Assembly: GCF_000143985.1 (NCBI RefSeq)
Contig: NC_014364.1
Coordinates: forward strand, 4,414,582-4,478,581
From: Sediminispirochaeta smaragdinae DSM 11293
GTDB taxonomy: Bacteria > Spirochaetota > Spirochaetia > DSM-16054 > Sediminispirochaetaceae
Direction: 5' to 3'
Length of the DNA: 64,000 bases
The notes beneath the pieces were generated by a model. It saw nothing but the letters and a program-made list of their open reading frames with translations, ran no database searches and was not told where the DNA came from. Positions within the stretch are counted from its first letter, which is position 1. Each line of letters opens with the position of its first letter. Of the stretch, positions 51,494-60,454 are shown one piece after another. A program made the translations under genes and the position numbers.

Positions 51494-53868
51494 AACCGAG
51501 CATAGGCATCGTCAAGCTTTTCAAGCAATGGAGGGAAAAGCTCGACGTTTCCATCAGCCGCAGCAGATTCGAGGGCGGCTGCGGCATTTCCCAGAGGTTT
51601 TGCGCTAAGGTTGAGTGATCCACCCTTTAATCCATGTGCATAGCCTCGAACCGCCTCGGCATCTTCACGTGCAACAACTTCATGGAGTAGGAGGATTTGT
51701 TCTGCCAACTTATCGAGAAAGGAGGCAAGCACCTTACGCAGGATCTCTTCCTTGCCCATAAAGGTGTCGAGGGCGTCATTCCAATCCAATACGATCTCTT
51801 CGGACGAAAGCGAAGAATTTATCTCCTCCTCAGAGCTAAAACGATCATCACGAGCACCCAGCCATCGATCGAGAACGGGAATCAAATCACGTTTTTTAAA
51901 GGGCTTAACAAGGAATCCGCTCATACCGACATTACGGCATCGCTCTTCTTCTCCCCGTAGAGCGCTCGCCGTAACGGCAACGATCGGGGTATCGATTCCC
52001 GAAGAACGTATCGCACTGGTAGCCTCATAGCCATTCATCTCCGGCATCTGAACATCCATAAAGATCAAATCATAACGACGGCCATGGGTCGCTTGCACGG
52101 CCTCTTTTCCATTCGAAGCCAAATCAACTTCGTGCCCAAAGCTTTCGAGGATGGTCTTGAAAAGCTGCTGATTGACCTCATGATCTTCTGCAACCAGGAT
52201 GATACTACCGGTCAGTTCTTCTACGAGATCAACGGCATCTCCATCCGAGAGCTCTTCCAAACGCTCAAGTTCCTCGGCCTCATCCTCAGAAGCCTCCTTC
52301 TCGTCGTCACCGAGAAAGCATTTCACCATCTCGCGAAAGAGGCGACTCTTGCGAATAGGTTTTGAAAGGTAGCCATGATACCAATGCAATAGTTTCATTT
52401 TTGCTTCGTCGCCGCTCTTACCCGAAGGGCTCATCAGGAAGAGACGAATTCCCCGCAGGCTCTCGTCGGAATTAACCTCGCTGGCAAATTGCCAGCCGTC
52501 CATACCCGGCATCATCTGATCGACAATGCAAAGGGTAAAGCCATTGCCTTCGGCGGCCTGACTACGGAGTACATCGAGGGCCGCAGGACCATTCGATGAA
52601 CATTCGATACTGCATCCCCATTCGGACAGATAGGCGCAAACCGCCTCCCGTACCGAGGGCGTATCGTCAACCACCAGTACCTTGGCCGAAAAATAACCGG
52701 GAGGCAGGGTATGATAAAAGCTCTCCTCCTCCTGAAGGCCGAATACGGCGGTAAACCAGAAATTGGAGCCGACACTTTCCCTGCTTTCGACACCGATCCG
52801 ACCGCCCATCATCTCGGAGAGATTCTTGCTAATCGAAAGGCCAAGCCCTGTTCCGCCATATTTTCTTGTGGTTGAACTATCCACTTGGGTAAAAACCCGA
52901 AAAAGATTTTGAACCTTTTCCTCGGCTATGCCGATCCCGGTGTCACGAACTTGAAAGCGAAGCCTCACCTTCCCGTCAGAGCGATCATCAAGAGAAATCC
53001 GAAGCTCAACCTCACCTTTTTCGGTAAATTTCACTGCGTTATTAAAAAGGTTGACAATAATCTGCCGCAGCCTGATGGGATCCCCCAAAAGAAGATGCGG
53101 TACATCGTTCTCGATATAGACAATGGTTTCCAGCCCCTTTTTGTGTGCCTCAAGAGAAACCATATCCACCGCATCTTCCGCCGTATCGTAAAGATCGAAG
53201 GTGATGGTTTCCAGTGAAAGTTTTCCCGCCTCGATCTTGGAAAAATCAAGAATATCGTTTATCAGGCTAAGGAGGACATCGGCACCAAATTGAATCTGCT
53301 CGGTATACTCCTGTTGTTCAGGGTCGAGGGCCGTCTCGGAAAGGAGTTCCGACATGCCGATGATGGTATGGATCGGCGTTCTAATCTCATGGCTCATATT
53401 TGCCAGGAATTCGCTCTTCGTTCTTGTCGCCCGTTCAGCCGCCTCCTGTGCCCGTTCAGAGGACTCCTTTGCCTCCCTGAGTTCCTGCTCATAGAGCTTG
53501 CGGAGGCTGATATCCTCGGCAAACACAACATATCGCTTTGCATCAGCCCCGACCGAATCCTTGGGACGAAGATTCGAGATATTCAGACGCCACCAGGAAA
53601 CCGATCCGTCGTCTCGACGATAGCGCATCTCCTTTGCACCCGAGCCACTAACGCTTGCGGCAATTTCATCGAGGTAATCAAGAAACCGTTCATCGGTCCA
53701 CTCCTCAAGAAAAGAAGAAAATTTCGTAGAGGGTGGCAGCTCTGTTTTTCCGATGATATCGCAAAAAAGTTTGTTGGAAAAAAGGACCTCGTCGGAGGAA
53801 GAAAGTATGACAACTCCCACCGGCGCATCCATGAAGATCGAACTGAATATTCGTTCCTGGTCAGGCAT
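51460..53868 (-). CDS. Hybrid histidine kinase (PAS-HisKA-HATPase-REC-REC-HPt)
   Basis: An 802-residue soluble phosphorelay protein. Order: PAS (about 5-125), coiled linker, HisKA with H160 (NMSHEIRTP), ATPase (NLFNNAVKFTEKGE, RDTGIGI, GGTGLGLSI), receiver 1 (VLVVDD, IVDQMMPGMDG), receiver 2 (ILVAEDHEVNQ, FMDVQMPEMNG, FLVKPF) and a C-terminal HPt domain with the phospho-histidine in YAHGLKGGS. It lacks membrane segments, so the signal is cytoplasmic. It starts 8 nt after the double-receiver gene and is probably its partner. Confidence 0.93.
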   Translation of the reverse strand: MPDQERIFSSIFMDAPVGVVILSSSDEVLFSNKLFCDIIGKTELPPSTKFSSFLEEWTDERFLDYLDEIAASVSGSGAKEMRYRRDDGSVSWWRLNISNLRPKDSVGADAKRYVVFAEDISLRKLYEQELREAKESSERAQEAAERATRTKSEFLANMSHEIRTPIHTIIGMSELLSETALDPEQQEYTEQIQFGADVLLSLINDILDFSKIEAGKLSLETITFDLYDTAEDAVDMVSLEAHKKGLETIVYIENDVPHLLLGDPIRLRQIIVNLFNNAVKFTEKGEVELRISLDDRSDGKVRLRFQVRDTGIGIAEEKVQNLFRVFTQVDSSTTRKYGGTGLGLSISKNLSEMMGGRIGVESRESVGSNFWFTAVFGLQEEESFYHTLPPGYFSAKVLVVDDTPSVREAVCAYLSEWGCSIECSSNGPAALDVLRSQAAEGNGFTLCIVDQMMPGMDGWQFASEVNSDESLRGIRLFLMSPSGKSGDEAKMKLLHWYHGYLSKPIRKSRLFREMVKCFLGDDEKEASEDEAEELERLEELSDGDAVDLVEELTGSIILVAEDHEVNQQLFKTILESFGHEVDLASNGKEAVQATHGRRYDLIFMDVQMPEMNGYEATSAIRSSGIDTPIVAVTASALRGEEERCRNVGMSGFLVKPFKKRDLIPVLDRWLGARDDRFSSEEEINSSLSSEEIVLDWNDALDTFMGKEEILRKVLASFLDKLAEQILLLHEVVAREDAEAVRGYAHGLKGGSLNLSAKPLGNAAAALESAAADGNVELFPPLLEKLDDAYARFQSYVRKEILS

Positions 53869-53876
53869 ATTCTTCG

Positions 53877-55148
53877 CTAAAATGAAGTGCTCAGCACTTC
53901 CGTCGCTTTTTTCAACAGCTGCTCGGGCTTCAAGGGTTTAATCAAATAACTCTTAATCCCAAAACCGACAGCCTTAACAATGGTCTCTTTTTTTGAGAGG
54001 GCCGAAAAGACGATGACCGGTATATCAAGCTTTTTTGTTTTCAAATATTCCAATACTTGAAAACCATTCACCTTCGGCATCATAAGATCAAGAAAGACCA
54101 GATCGAAGTTCTGATTTGGTTCGTCAAGCAAAAAGTCTTTGCCGTCTCCGTACACCTTGAGGTTCCAATTAGTCTCGGAAAAAACAGTCTTTACCAACTC
54201 CTGAATAATGAAATCATCATCAACGATTGCGACCGTTGCTTCACTCGCAAAAACGCCCCTTGGTTCCCTTTCTTCATCGTCCTTTATACGCTCTCCGGCG
54301 TCGTAGCGAAGCTGAATCGATTCATCCATCTCTTTTTTGGGTTTACTGCTGGTAAGCAATTTTTTCTGGGCAACCTCGTCATGGGCAATGGAATCGGCCT
54401 TAAGGCCGACCAGTTCGTCCATTGCATCTTCAAGACTGGAAAAGACCGAAATATCCTGATAATCGGTAGAACCTTGAACATAGCTCTTTATCCGATCGTT
54501 AGCCGTCAGGATCTTTATAAGCCGGGGATTGGGCTGTGCATATTGAAAAATAACATCGAGAAGCCGTTTAAGTTTAAAGATATGATCCTCGGGAAGTTCC
54601 ACACTCGACATCATGAGCAGGACCTTGGGAACGACGACATCATACAATTCAAGCAGCTCGACAATCTTATATCCGAGCAATTCAACCTTTTCCGCATTGA
54701 GCCCTCTGGCAATCTCAATAAACAGAATATCTTCGTTGAAGTGGGCCTCGACCACACAGGGGCTTTTGTCCATCTCTATGCTCTGTCCGATAAGCAAACT
54801 GATGGTCTCCAGTAAGCCTTCCATTTTGACCGGTTTTGAAAAGATCTTTTTCACGTTCATACCGGCAAGCTCAAGCACATGCCCTCGGTCGATTTTGGGG
54901 GCAAGCATGATAACCGGAATATGCTCTATGTTCCGGTTTGTTTTCTTCTCTTTTAGAATCTCAATGCACCCTTTTCGAGAAAGATAGTAATCCATGACGA
55001 CAAGGTCGGGTAGTTCGTTTCGCATTTTCACCCAACCATCAAGTCCATTGACACCGACAAGAACTTCTACCCCGTGGCTTTCTAATTTTTCTTTCAGATA
55101 GTTTCGAAAAAGTGTCGATTCATCAATAAGAAGTACCCGTTTTGCCAT
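53877..55148 (-). CDS. Double-receiver response regulator (REC-x-REC)
   Basis: A 423-residue protein. N-terminal receiver: LLIDES, phospho-acceptor D53 (VVMDYYLS), and KKIFSKPVK for the conserved lysine. C-terminal receiver (about 305-423): IVDDDF, FLDLMMPKVNG, YLIKPLK. The middle (about 130-270) is a separate alpha/beta domain, possibly STAS-like, with no recognised output. GGGGG precedes the ATG. The order in the operon is this gene, then the hybrid kinase with HPt, so phosphate could pass among five relay domains. Confidence 0.85.
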   Translation of the reverse strand: MAKRVLLIDESTLFRNYLKEKLESHGVEVLVGVNGLDGWVKMRNELPDLVVMDYYLSRKGCIEILKEKKTNRNIEHIPVIMLAPKIDRGHVLELAGMNVKKIFSKPVKMEGLLETISLLIGQSIEMDKSPCVVEAHFNEDILFIEIARGLNAEKVELLGYKIVELLELYDVVVPKVLLMMSSVELPEDHIFKLKRLLDVIFQYAQPNPRLIKILTANDRIKSYVQGSTDYQDISVFSSLEDAMDELVGLKADSIAHDEVAQKKLLTSSKPKKEMDESIQLRYDAGERIKDDEEREPRGVFASEATVAIVDDDFIIQELVKTVFSETNWNLKVYGDGKDFLLDEPNQNFDLVFLDLMMPKVNGFQVLEYLKTKKLDIPVIVFSALSKKETIVKAVGFGIKSYLIKPLKPEQLLKKATEVLSTSF

Positions 55149-55204
55149 AGCTGCCCCCGTCTTTTTATAGATTATAAATCGAAACCTTCATAAATCAAGA
55201 AGAG

Positions 55205-55240
55205 AAAAAAACCGGAACGGCTGACAAGAGCCGATCCGGT
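55205..55240 (-). terminator. Terminator after the adenosine-specific kinase gene
   Basis: ACCGGAACGGCT (55211-55222) and AGCCGATCCGGT (55229-55240) pair with one mismatch; on the minus strand the stem is followed by a T run. It ends the PheS-PheT-kinase transcript. Confidence 0.85.
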
Positions 55241-55283
55241 CCGTTCTGTCATGAAACATCAAACACTGGAGGTCCGTCCGATT

Positions 55284-55775
55284 TCAACCTAATTTGTAGC
55301 CGATGGTCCTTAACAAGGATTTTCGATCAGCCTTGTCGCTGTCGCTCTCCACACCCTTTGGAGCAAAACCGTCGATGGCACCAATGATTCCGTTCCCCTG
55401 ATCGGTTGAGGCAACCACCAGTTGGAGCTCATTAGCGGTAGCCGCAAAAAGGTGAACAACCTCGGGACAGGCCTTGATTCGGTCAAGTACATTGATGGGA
55501 TAACAGTTTCGCAAAATAAGGAAAAAGGTATGACCGGCGGCGACCTTTTGAGCACAAGCGACAGCCTGATCTATGAGATCGGAATCGGTCCCCTCGGTCC
55601 GTATCAGACAGGGACCACTGGCCTCACAGAAGGCAAGGCCGTACTGAATACCGGGTACGGACGTGGCAAGAATCTCGGGGATATCCTCGATCGTCTTGAT
55701 GAAATGACTCTGTCCGACAATAATGTTGCATCCATCCTCCCAGGAGAGATCAACCGCCTTGAGTGTAAGATCCAT
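55284..55775 (-). CDS. Adenosine-specific kinase family protein (DUF355)
   Basis: A 163-residue protein of the family whose archaeal members are described as adenosine-specific kinases. Features are GQSHFIKTIEDI, PGIQYGLAFCEASGPCLIR and HTFFLILRNCYPINVL, then a Gly-rich end (GIIGAIDGFAPKGVE). Length is typical. Its ATG overlaps the pheT stop (TAATG), so the two are co-translated. It may belong to purine salvage with the nucleoside genes 6 kb away, but the link to PheRS is only by operon. Confidence 0.82.
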   Translation of the reverse strand: MDLTLKAVDLSWEDGCNIIVGQSHFIKTIEDIPEILATSVPGIQYGLAFCEASGPCLIRTEGTDSDLIDQAVACAQKVAAGHTFFLILRNCYPINVLDRIKACPEVVHLFAATANELQLVVASTDQGNGIIGAIDGFAPKGVESDSDKADRKSLLRTIGYKLG

Positions 55776-57496
55776 TACGCTTCTCCTTTTGCCGCTAAAA
55801 GCAGATCAAGATCTATTTCGCCCCCGGCACAGGGCATCTGAATTCCCCAGCTTTCGAGCACCACAGGATGAATTTCCCCAAACAGTCCAAGCTCCTTCCC
55901 GTCACTGAAGATTCGAGCACAGCGGCCTGAAATAAACCGGGGATCGTCCAGTTCCCTGAGGTCGTACTCCTTGGCAATGTAGTAGAAGATTGCGGAGATG
56001 TGGCTCAGTGCATCGTTGAACCCCGCCTCTCGGTCGCTGATGAGAAAGCCGAGGCAATTCTTGGTAACCGTCCCCGAATTATCCGTTTCGTCAAGCCGTG
56101 CAATTTTTCCCGTTTCAAAGATTTTGTGGGGATATACGGCATTTCCGCTCACCGATTCCGATTCCAGCATATTTGGAAGGATAGAGGCACGAACATATTC
56201 GTAGTTCTCGGTCATAGGGTTCGCGATACGAATATACTCTTTTCCCTCTACATGCATCTTTTCGATATAGTCTTTCCGGCTGCCAAGATAGTTGTACATC
56301 ATTTCCTGATAACCAAGCCCGACCATGATATCCTTTATTCTGCGGGCAAAATGCTCCTCGGCAGAAAGACGGCCGATGGTATAGTCGGAAGGAAACACGG
56401 GAGGGAAGGTCGCGACCCCCCGCCCAATCATGACATCTTCTGCAACATCCGCAGGATGAAGAAAATCGTTGCGATACTCAGGGACACGAACCGTCAGCAC
56501 GGGATCCTCGGAACTGTCGGAGGAAGCTGCAACGCCCATACGGGAAAGGGCTTCGATGCACTCCTGTGCCGAAAGGTCTTCACCGAGAAGCTTTTGAATA
56601 TAAGAAACCTTAGCCTGGATCGGCTGCTGGAAATAGCGGGGAAAGACCACCTCGCGGCCGAAGGGGGTATCGTAGGGATAGACTACCTTGACCGGCAGGA
56701 TCGTATAACCGGCATCGGCAAGGTCACAGGCGACGATCGAGGCCGTCAAAGCAAGGTCCTCCATAACGGTCCCGGTCAGTTCGACAAAGAGGTGGCCGTC
56801 ACCGATCTTTACGGCACCGATCTCTGCGCTGTTGATGATAGGAGGGAAACTGAGTACCTTTTCGTCCTTATCCACAATAAAGGGGAAGAGACGATCGGCG
56901 GCGACAATATGGCCGAACTCCTTTCCCTTGGGGTGCTCGTTGAGAATTTGCCGAAGACTCATCTCCCGTTCTTCCTGAAGGGGAACAAATTTGGTTGTAT
57001 CCGGATCGACTGCCTTATAGCGAATCGGATAGGCGAAAAGATCGCTGCGATAGACCCCCATGGCAATGGATTTTCTCTTTCGTCCGAAGTTCCAGCAGAG
57101 CTTTTCCTGGGTCTGAATCAGATCCTTGAGGGTCGCCTCATCCACCCCCTTACCGAAAATGGCAAAAGCTACGATAAAGGGGCGCGTTTCTTTGATGGCG
57201 GGATCCACTTCAACGATCCTGTCGCCATAGTCCTGCGGCTTGTCATCGGTGGAAAAAAAGGAATAGCTGGGAAGTTTTCCTGTTTCATAACAACAAAGCT
57301 GGCGTCCCAGCCCTGCGGTAGACCAAAGGTCGGGACGGTTGGTGTCGTTCAATTCGACCTTCAGGATCCCTTCATCGGGGTCGCTTCCGTCGAGTTCGGC
57401 CTTGGCACAGGGAAAAACCTCTTCAAGGCCCTGTTCTGTATAGCGTTTTCCGGCGAAACCATAGAGGGCGTCGGCGTATAGTTCAATCTTTGGCAT
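55775..57496 (-). CDS. pheT: Phenylalanyl-tRNA synthetase beta chain, archaeal type
   Basis: A 573-residue beta subunit, far shorter than the ~800 residues of common bacterial PheT, and lacking the N-terminal tRNA-binding (EMAP) and C-terminal anticodon domains. VELNDTNRPDLWSTAGLGRQL and the B3/B4-like and B5 regions match archaeal and spirochaetal enzymes, as does PVKVVYPYD with the conserved tail GEIHPVVLESWGIQMP. It pairs with PheS encoded 2 nt upstream. Spirochaete PheRS is known to have been acquired from an archaeal-type source. Confidence 0.93.
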   Translation of the reverse strand: MPKIELYADALYGFAGKRYTEQGLEEVFPCAKAELDGSDPDEGILKVELNDTNRPDLWSTAGLGRQLCCYETGKLPSYSFFSTDDKPQDYGDRIVEVDPAIKETRPFIVAFAIFGKGVDEATLKDLIQTQEKLCWNFGRKRKSIAMGVYRSDLFAYPIRYKAVDPDTTKFVPLQEEREMSLRQILNEHPKGKEFGHIVAADRLFPFIVDKDEKVLSFPPIINSAEIGAVKIGDGHLFVELTGTVMEDLALTASIVACDLADAGYTILPVKVVYPYDTPFGREVVFPRYFQQPIQAKVSYIQKLLGEDLSAQECIEALSRMGVAASSDSSEDPVLTVRVPEYRNDFLHPADVAEDVMIGRGVATFPPVFPSDYTIGRLSAEEHFARRIKDIMVGLGYQEMMYNYLGSRKDYIEKMHVEGKEYIRIANPMTENYEYVRASILPNMLESESVSGNAVYPHKIFETGKIARLDETDNSGTVTKNCLGFLISDREAGFNDALSHISAIFYYIAKEYDLRELDDPRFISGRCARIFSDGKELGLFGEIHPVVLESWGIQMPCAGGEIDLDLLLAAKGEA

Positions 57497-57498
57497 CG

Positions 57499-59040
57499 CT
57501 ATTTTCTCCTCCTAAGCCGTACATTCTCAATATTTGCGGTAAAAAGCTCCCGAAGATCGTTGAGCCCCAGATTCATGAGGGCCATACGATCAATCCCAAG
57601 CCCCCATGCAAGGACCGGAACATCGACACCCAAGGCTTTCGTCACCTCGGGACGGAAGATACCGCTTCCTCCAAGCTCAAACCAACCAAGCCGAGGATGT
57701 TTAATGTGAACCTCGATTGAGGGTTCGGTGAAAGGAAAGTATCCCGGAACATACTTGACCTCTTCGGCCCCGGCTACCTCTTCGGCAAACATCTTCAAAA
57801 GCCCGAGGAGGGTGCGCAAATTAACATCTTCACCAAGCATGATCCCTTCGGTTTGATAGAAATCGGCACCATGGGTCGCATCGACCTGATCGTAGCGGAA
57901 ACAACGAACAATGCCGAAGTATTTTCCGGGAATCTTCGCCTTGGGAAGCTGTTTCGCAGAGAGAACCGTTCCCTGGCTTCTGAGAATCAGCCGACGGGTA
58001 AAATCCCGGTCAAAGGTGTAGCCCCAGCCGCGGCTGCCGCTCTTCCATCCGTTTTCATGGGTTGCCGCAACCTGATCCAGATAGGGCTGTTCTATTTCAC
58101 GGGCCCGTTCGGGCTCGGCAACATAGTAGACATCATGGATATCCCTGGCGCTGTGAAACTGAGGCATAAAGAGGGCATCACCGTTCCAGAATTCGGTCTC
58201 AACCAGAGGACCATCAAACTCTTCAAAGCCGAGACTGATAAGCTTATCCTTGACCCACTGAAGGTACTCCGAATAGGGGTTTCTTCGACCGAGCAAGACA
58301 CGCGTCGGTGTCGTGTTGAGGCTATATTCGCGGAAGTCGACATTCTTCCACTTTCCTGAGGAGAGAAGTTCAGGTGTCACCGAACCGATTTCCTCACCGG
58401 TGAGTCCTTCGGCTTCGATGACCTTCTTTGCTTCGGCACCGAGCTCCGTCAGCCGGTAGAGCACCTCTTCGCGTTCGCTGACCCTGAAGGGAGCCGCTGC
58501 AGCACCCCGCTTTTTACTGATCCCCTTCATTACCTCCAACTGCTCTTTCGAAAGTGAACGCTCTTCCAGGCGTTCCTCTTTTGCCCCGCTCTCCAGCAGC
58601 TTCCGTATCTGCCCCATTCTGGCCGAAGGCCCGTCGGCTACAAGCTCGACCCGCTTGCCTTCGCCCATGCGCAGGACCCCTTCCTTGCTCAACTGGCCAA
58701 AGGCGGAACCGACATCCCTGTTTTCAAGAGACAGCGATGAGGCAATGTCGGGCATGGTTTTTGCACCTTCCTTCGTCAGAAGGGTAAAAATCCGTTCTTC
58801 AGGGGTCCCTTCGGCGGCAAAACTGCGGCCGAGATCGGTTATTTCAAAAAAAGTCCTTGCGGTGCGGCTCGACTCTTCGATAAAACCGCGGCTGGAAAGC
58901 CAGCTAAAGGCCTGATTACATTGTCCCAGTTTGTAGTTGAGTTCCCGTACGATCCCGTCGGCGGAAATATCCTCGCCGAACCGGACAGATCGTAGCAACC
59001 TGATCTCCAGAGGGTGGAGACTCTTCACATCAATGTCCAT
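57499..59040 (-). CDS. pheS: Phenylalanyl-tRNA synthetase alpha chain, archaeal type
   Basis: A 513-residue catalytic subunit, longer than typical bacterial PheS (~330-350). The N-terminal ~220 residues are winged-helix-like units, as in archaeal/eukaryotic PheS. The class II core begins about 270: FDGPLVETEFWNGDALFMPQFHSARD, then GIVRCFRYDQVDATHGADFYQTEG, FPFTEPSIEVHI and motif 3 LAWGLGIDRMALMNLGLNDLRELF. AGGAG precedes the ATG at 59040. TTTACT and TACAAT upstream (minus strand, about 59070-59100) may form its promoter. Confidence 0.94.
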   Translation of the reverse strand: MDIDVKSLHPLEIRLLRSVRFGEDISADGIVRELNYKLGQCNQAFSWLSSRGFIEESSRTARTFFEITDLGRSFAAEGTPEERIFTLLTKEGAKTMPDIASSLSLENRDVGSAFGQLSKEGVLRMGEGKRVELVADGPSARMGQIRKLLESGAKEERLEERSLSKEQLEVMKGISKKRGAAAAPFRVSEREEVLYRLTELGAEAKKVIEAEGLTGEEIGSVTPELLSSGKWKNVDFREYSLNTTPTRVLLGRRNPYSEYLQWVKDKLISLGFEEFDGPLVETEFWNGDALFMPQFHSARDIHDVYYVAEPERAREIEQPYLDQVAATHENGWKSGSRGWGYTFDRDFTRRLILRSQGTVLSAKQLPKAKIPGKYFGIVRCFRYDQVDATHGADFYQTEGIMLGEDVNLRTLLGLLKMFAEEVAGAEEVKYVPGYFPFTEPSIEVHIKHPRLGWFELGGSGIFRPEVTKALGVDVPVLAWGLGIDRMALMNLGLNDLRELFTANIENVRLRRRK

Positions 59041-59138
59041 GTATATTTCTCCTGGATAAACCGTGTCCCGATTATTGTAAAGAAGATCGCCGGAAAGTAA
59101 AAGCCCCGACCTTTTGCTTCCCAAACCCAAGTCCGTCT

Positions 59139-60413
59139 TTAGACCAGGATAGGCTCGGTTTGCCTTCCGTCGAAATAGACCACTTTTCCTCCGGTAAAGG
59201 CAGCGGTCTGTTCGAGAAAGGCATAGGCTTTTTGACCTTCCCACTCGGCTATCGGCAGGGCGGCATTCAGCTCGATCGCATAACAGGTGTCGTTATAAAG
59301 CGGGTAATCTCCCTTAACAGGGATGGTCTCCTGCTGATTATAGAGCCCGATGGTGGGGCCGGCTCCATGGCCGTGAAATCCTATGGGATGGGTGTATACC
59401 GTCGCCTCCATACCTGCGTCCTCTGCCGCTTTCAGGGTCGAGAGAAGGATTTCATTACCGCTTCTACCCGCAACAAAGCGATCGGTAAGGAGATCCTGGA
59501 GCCTGTTTCCCTCTTTGACGAGGCTGAGGATCCCTTCCGGTGCACAGGATTCCCCCTCTTTAAGAACGTAGGCCAACTTCTGGGTATCGGTGCAGAGCCC
59601 CAGATAACGCAGTCCTACATCACAATGGAGAAGATCTCCACCTTGGATGACAAGCCCCGAACGTTGGGGATCCTCCGAACCCCGTCGCTGAAGATCAACG
59701 GTAGGCATAAACCAGGCAGAAAGCCCGAGGGTTTCGATACGCTCCCTTATCCACCAGGCGATATCGTCTGTGGATGTGACGCCGGGGTGAACAAGGGCAG
59801 GACTGAAGGCTTCATCGATAATGCGGTGGGCAAGAGCAACAATTTTTCCGTAACGCTCAAGCTCAGGAGCGGTGCGAGTTTCCAGCCAAGCGACGGCAAG
59901 CGATTCGGCACTGGCAAGGGCATGAACCAATGCAATACCACCGGCCTTCTCCAGGGCCGCCTCAAGTCGACGAAAAAGTCCGACCGAAAGGCCGTCGCCA
60001 AAAGCGAACTCCTGGGAGACATTGATTCCGATTCGAGACGGAGAGCTCTTTTGCAATACCCCGGCAAGGGCATCCCACTGATCGATACCCGAGGCCTTCG
60101 ACCAGGCAGGGCGATAATAGGGGGCCAGTTCCGGATAAGGAGGAGAGAAGGAGAGCCGCTCGAGGCTACCATCCTCTTTTCGGAGGAATAAGAGTATGGT
60201 CAGACGCCTGGCCGTCATCATAGGTTCGGGAAGGAAGGTCGGCAACAGAGGGCCTTCGTTATACTCCCGGGCAGCAACGATCCACGCGTCAAAGCCCTCC
60301 CGCTCCATCAAACGGGAAAGAAGATGTTCAAGCCGAAAGGCAAGGGTATCATTCCAGATTTCAGCCTGCCGACGGGAAGAAAGAATTGAAATATCACATC
60401 TCGGACGTATCAT
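59139..60413 (-). CDS. M24-family metallopeptidase (Xaa-Pro aminopeptidase-like)
   Basis: A 424-residue creatinase-fold protein. The N-terminal creatinase-like domain (about 1-170) contains RLEHLLSRLMEREGFDAWIV. In the C-terminal pita-bread domain metal ligands are seen in LLHCDVGLRYLGLCTDTQ (two Asp), THPIGFHGHGAGP (His) and CYAIELNA (Glu). It probably removes an N-terminal residue before proline, but creatinase-like non-peptidases share the fold. GAAGGAG precedes the ATG. It is divergent from the deaminase gene. Confidence 0.85.
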   Translation of the reverse strand: MIRPRCDISILSSRRQAEIWNDTLAFRLEHLLSRLMEREGFDAWIVAAREYNEGPLLPTFLPEPMMTARRLTILLFLRKEDGSLERLSFSPPYPELAPYYRPAWSKASGIDQWDALAGVLQKSSPSRIGINVSQEFAFGDGLSVGLFRRLEAALEKAGGIALVHALASAESLAVAWLETRTAPELERYGKIVALAHRIIDEAFSPALVHPGVTSTDDIAWWIRERIETLGLSAWFMPTVDLQRRGSEDPQRSGLVIQGGDLLHCDVGLRYLGLCTDTQKLAYVLKEGESCAPEGILSLVKEGNRLQDLLTDRFVAGRSGNEILLSTLKAAEDAGMEATVYTHPIGFHGHGAGPTIGLYNQQETIPVKGDYPLYNDTCYAIELNAALPIAEWEGQKAYAFLEQTAAFTGGKVVYFDGRQTEPILV

Positions 60414-60437
60414 CTAAGGCTCCTTCTCGCTGAAGTA

Positions 60438-60446
60438 TGATATGAT
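60438..60446 (+). promoter_or_regulatory. Extended -10 promoter of the deaminase gene
   Basis: TGA followed directly by TATGAT (60441-60446), an extended -10 element; no good -35. The ATG starts 8 nt later with no Shine-Dalgarno sequence, again suggesting a leaderless mRNA. Confidence 0.45.
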
Positions 60447-60454
60447 ATCATGCC

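Noticed and set aside
56000-57481. A 493-codon plus-strand open frame opposite pheT
   Set aside because: It mirrors the codon structure of pheT, whose archaeal-type PheT motifs are unmistakable. The antisense translation shows no family motif or ribosome site.
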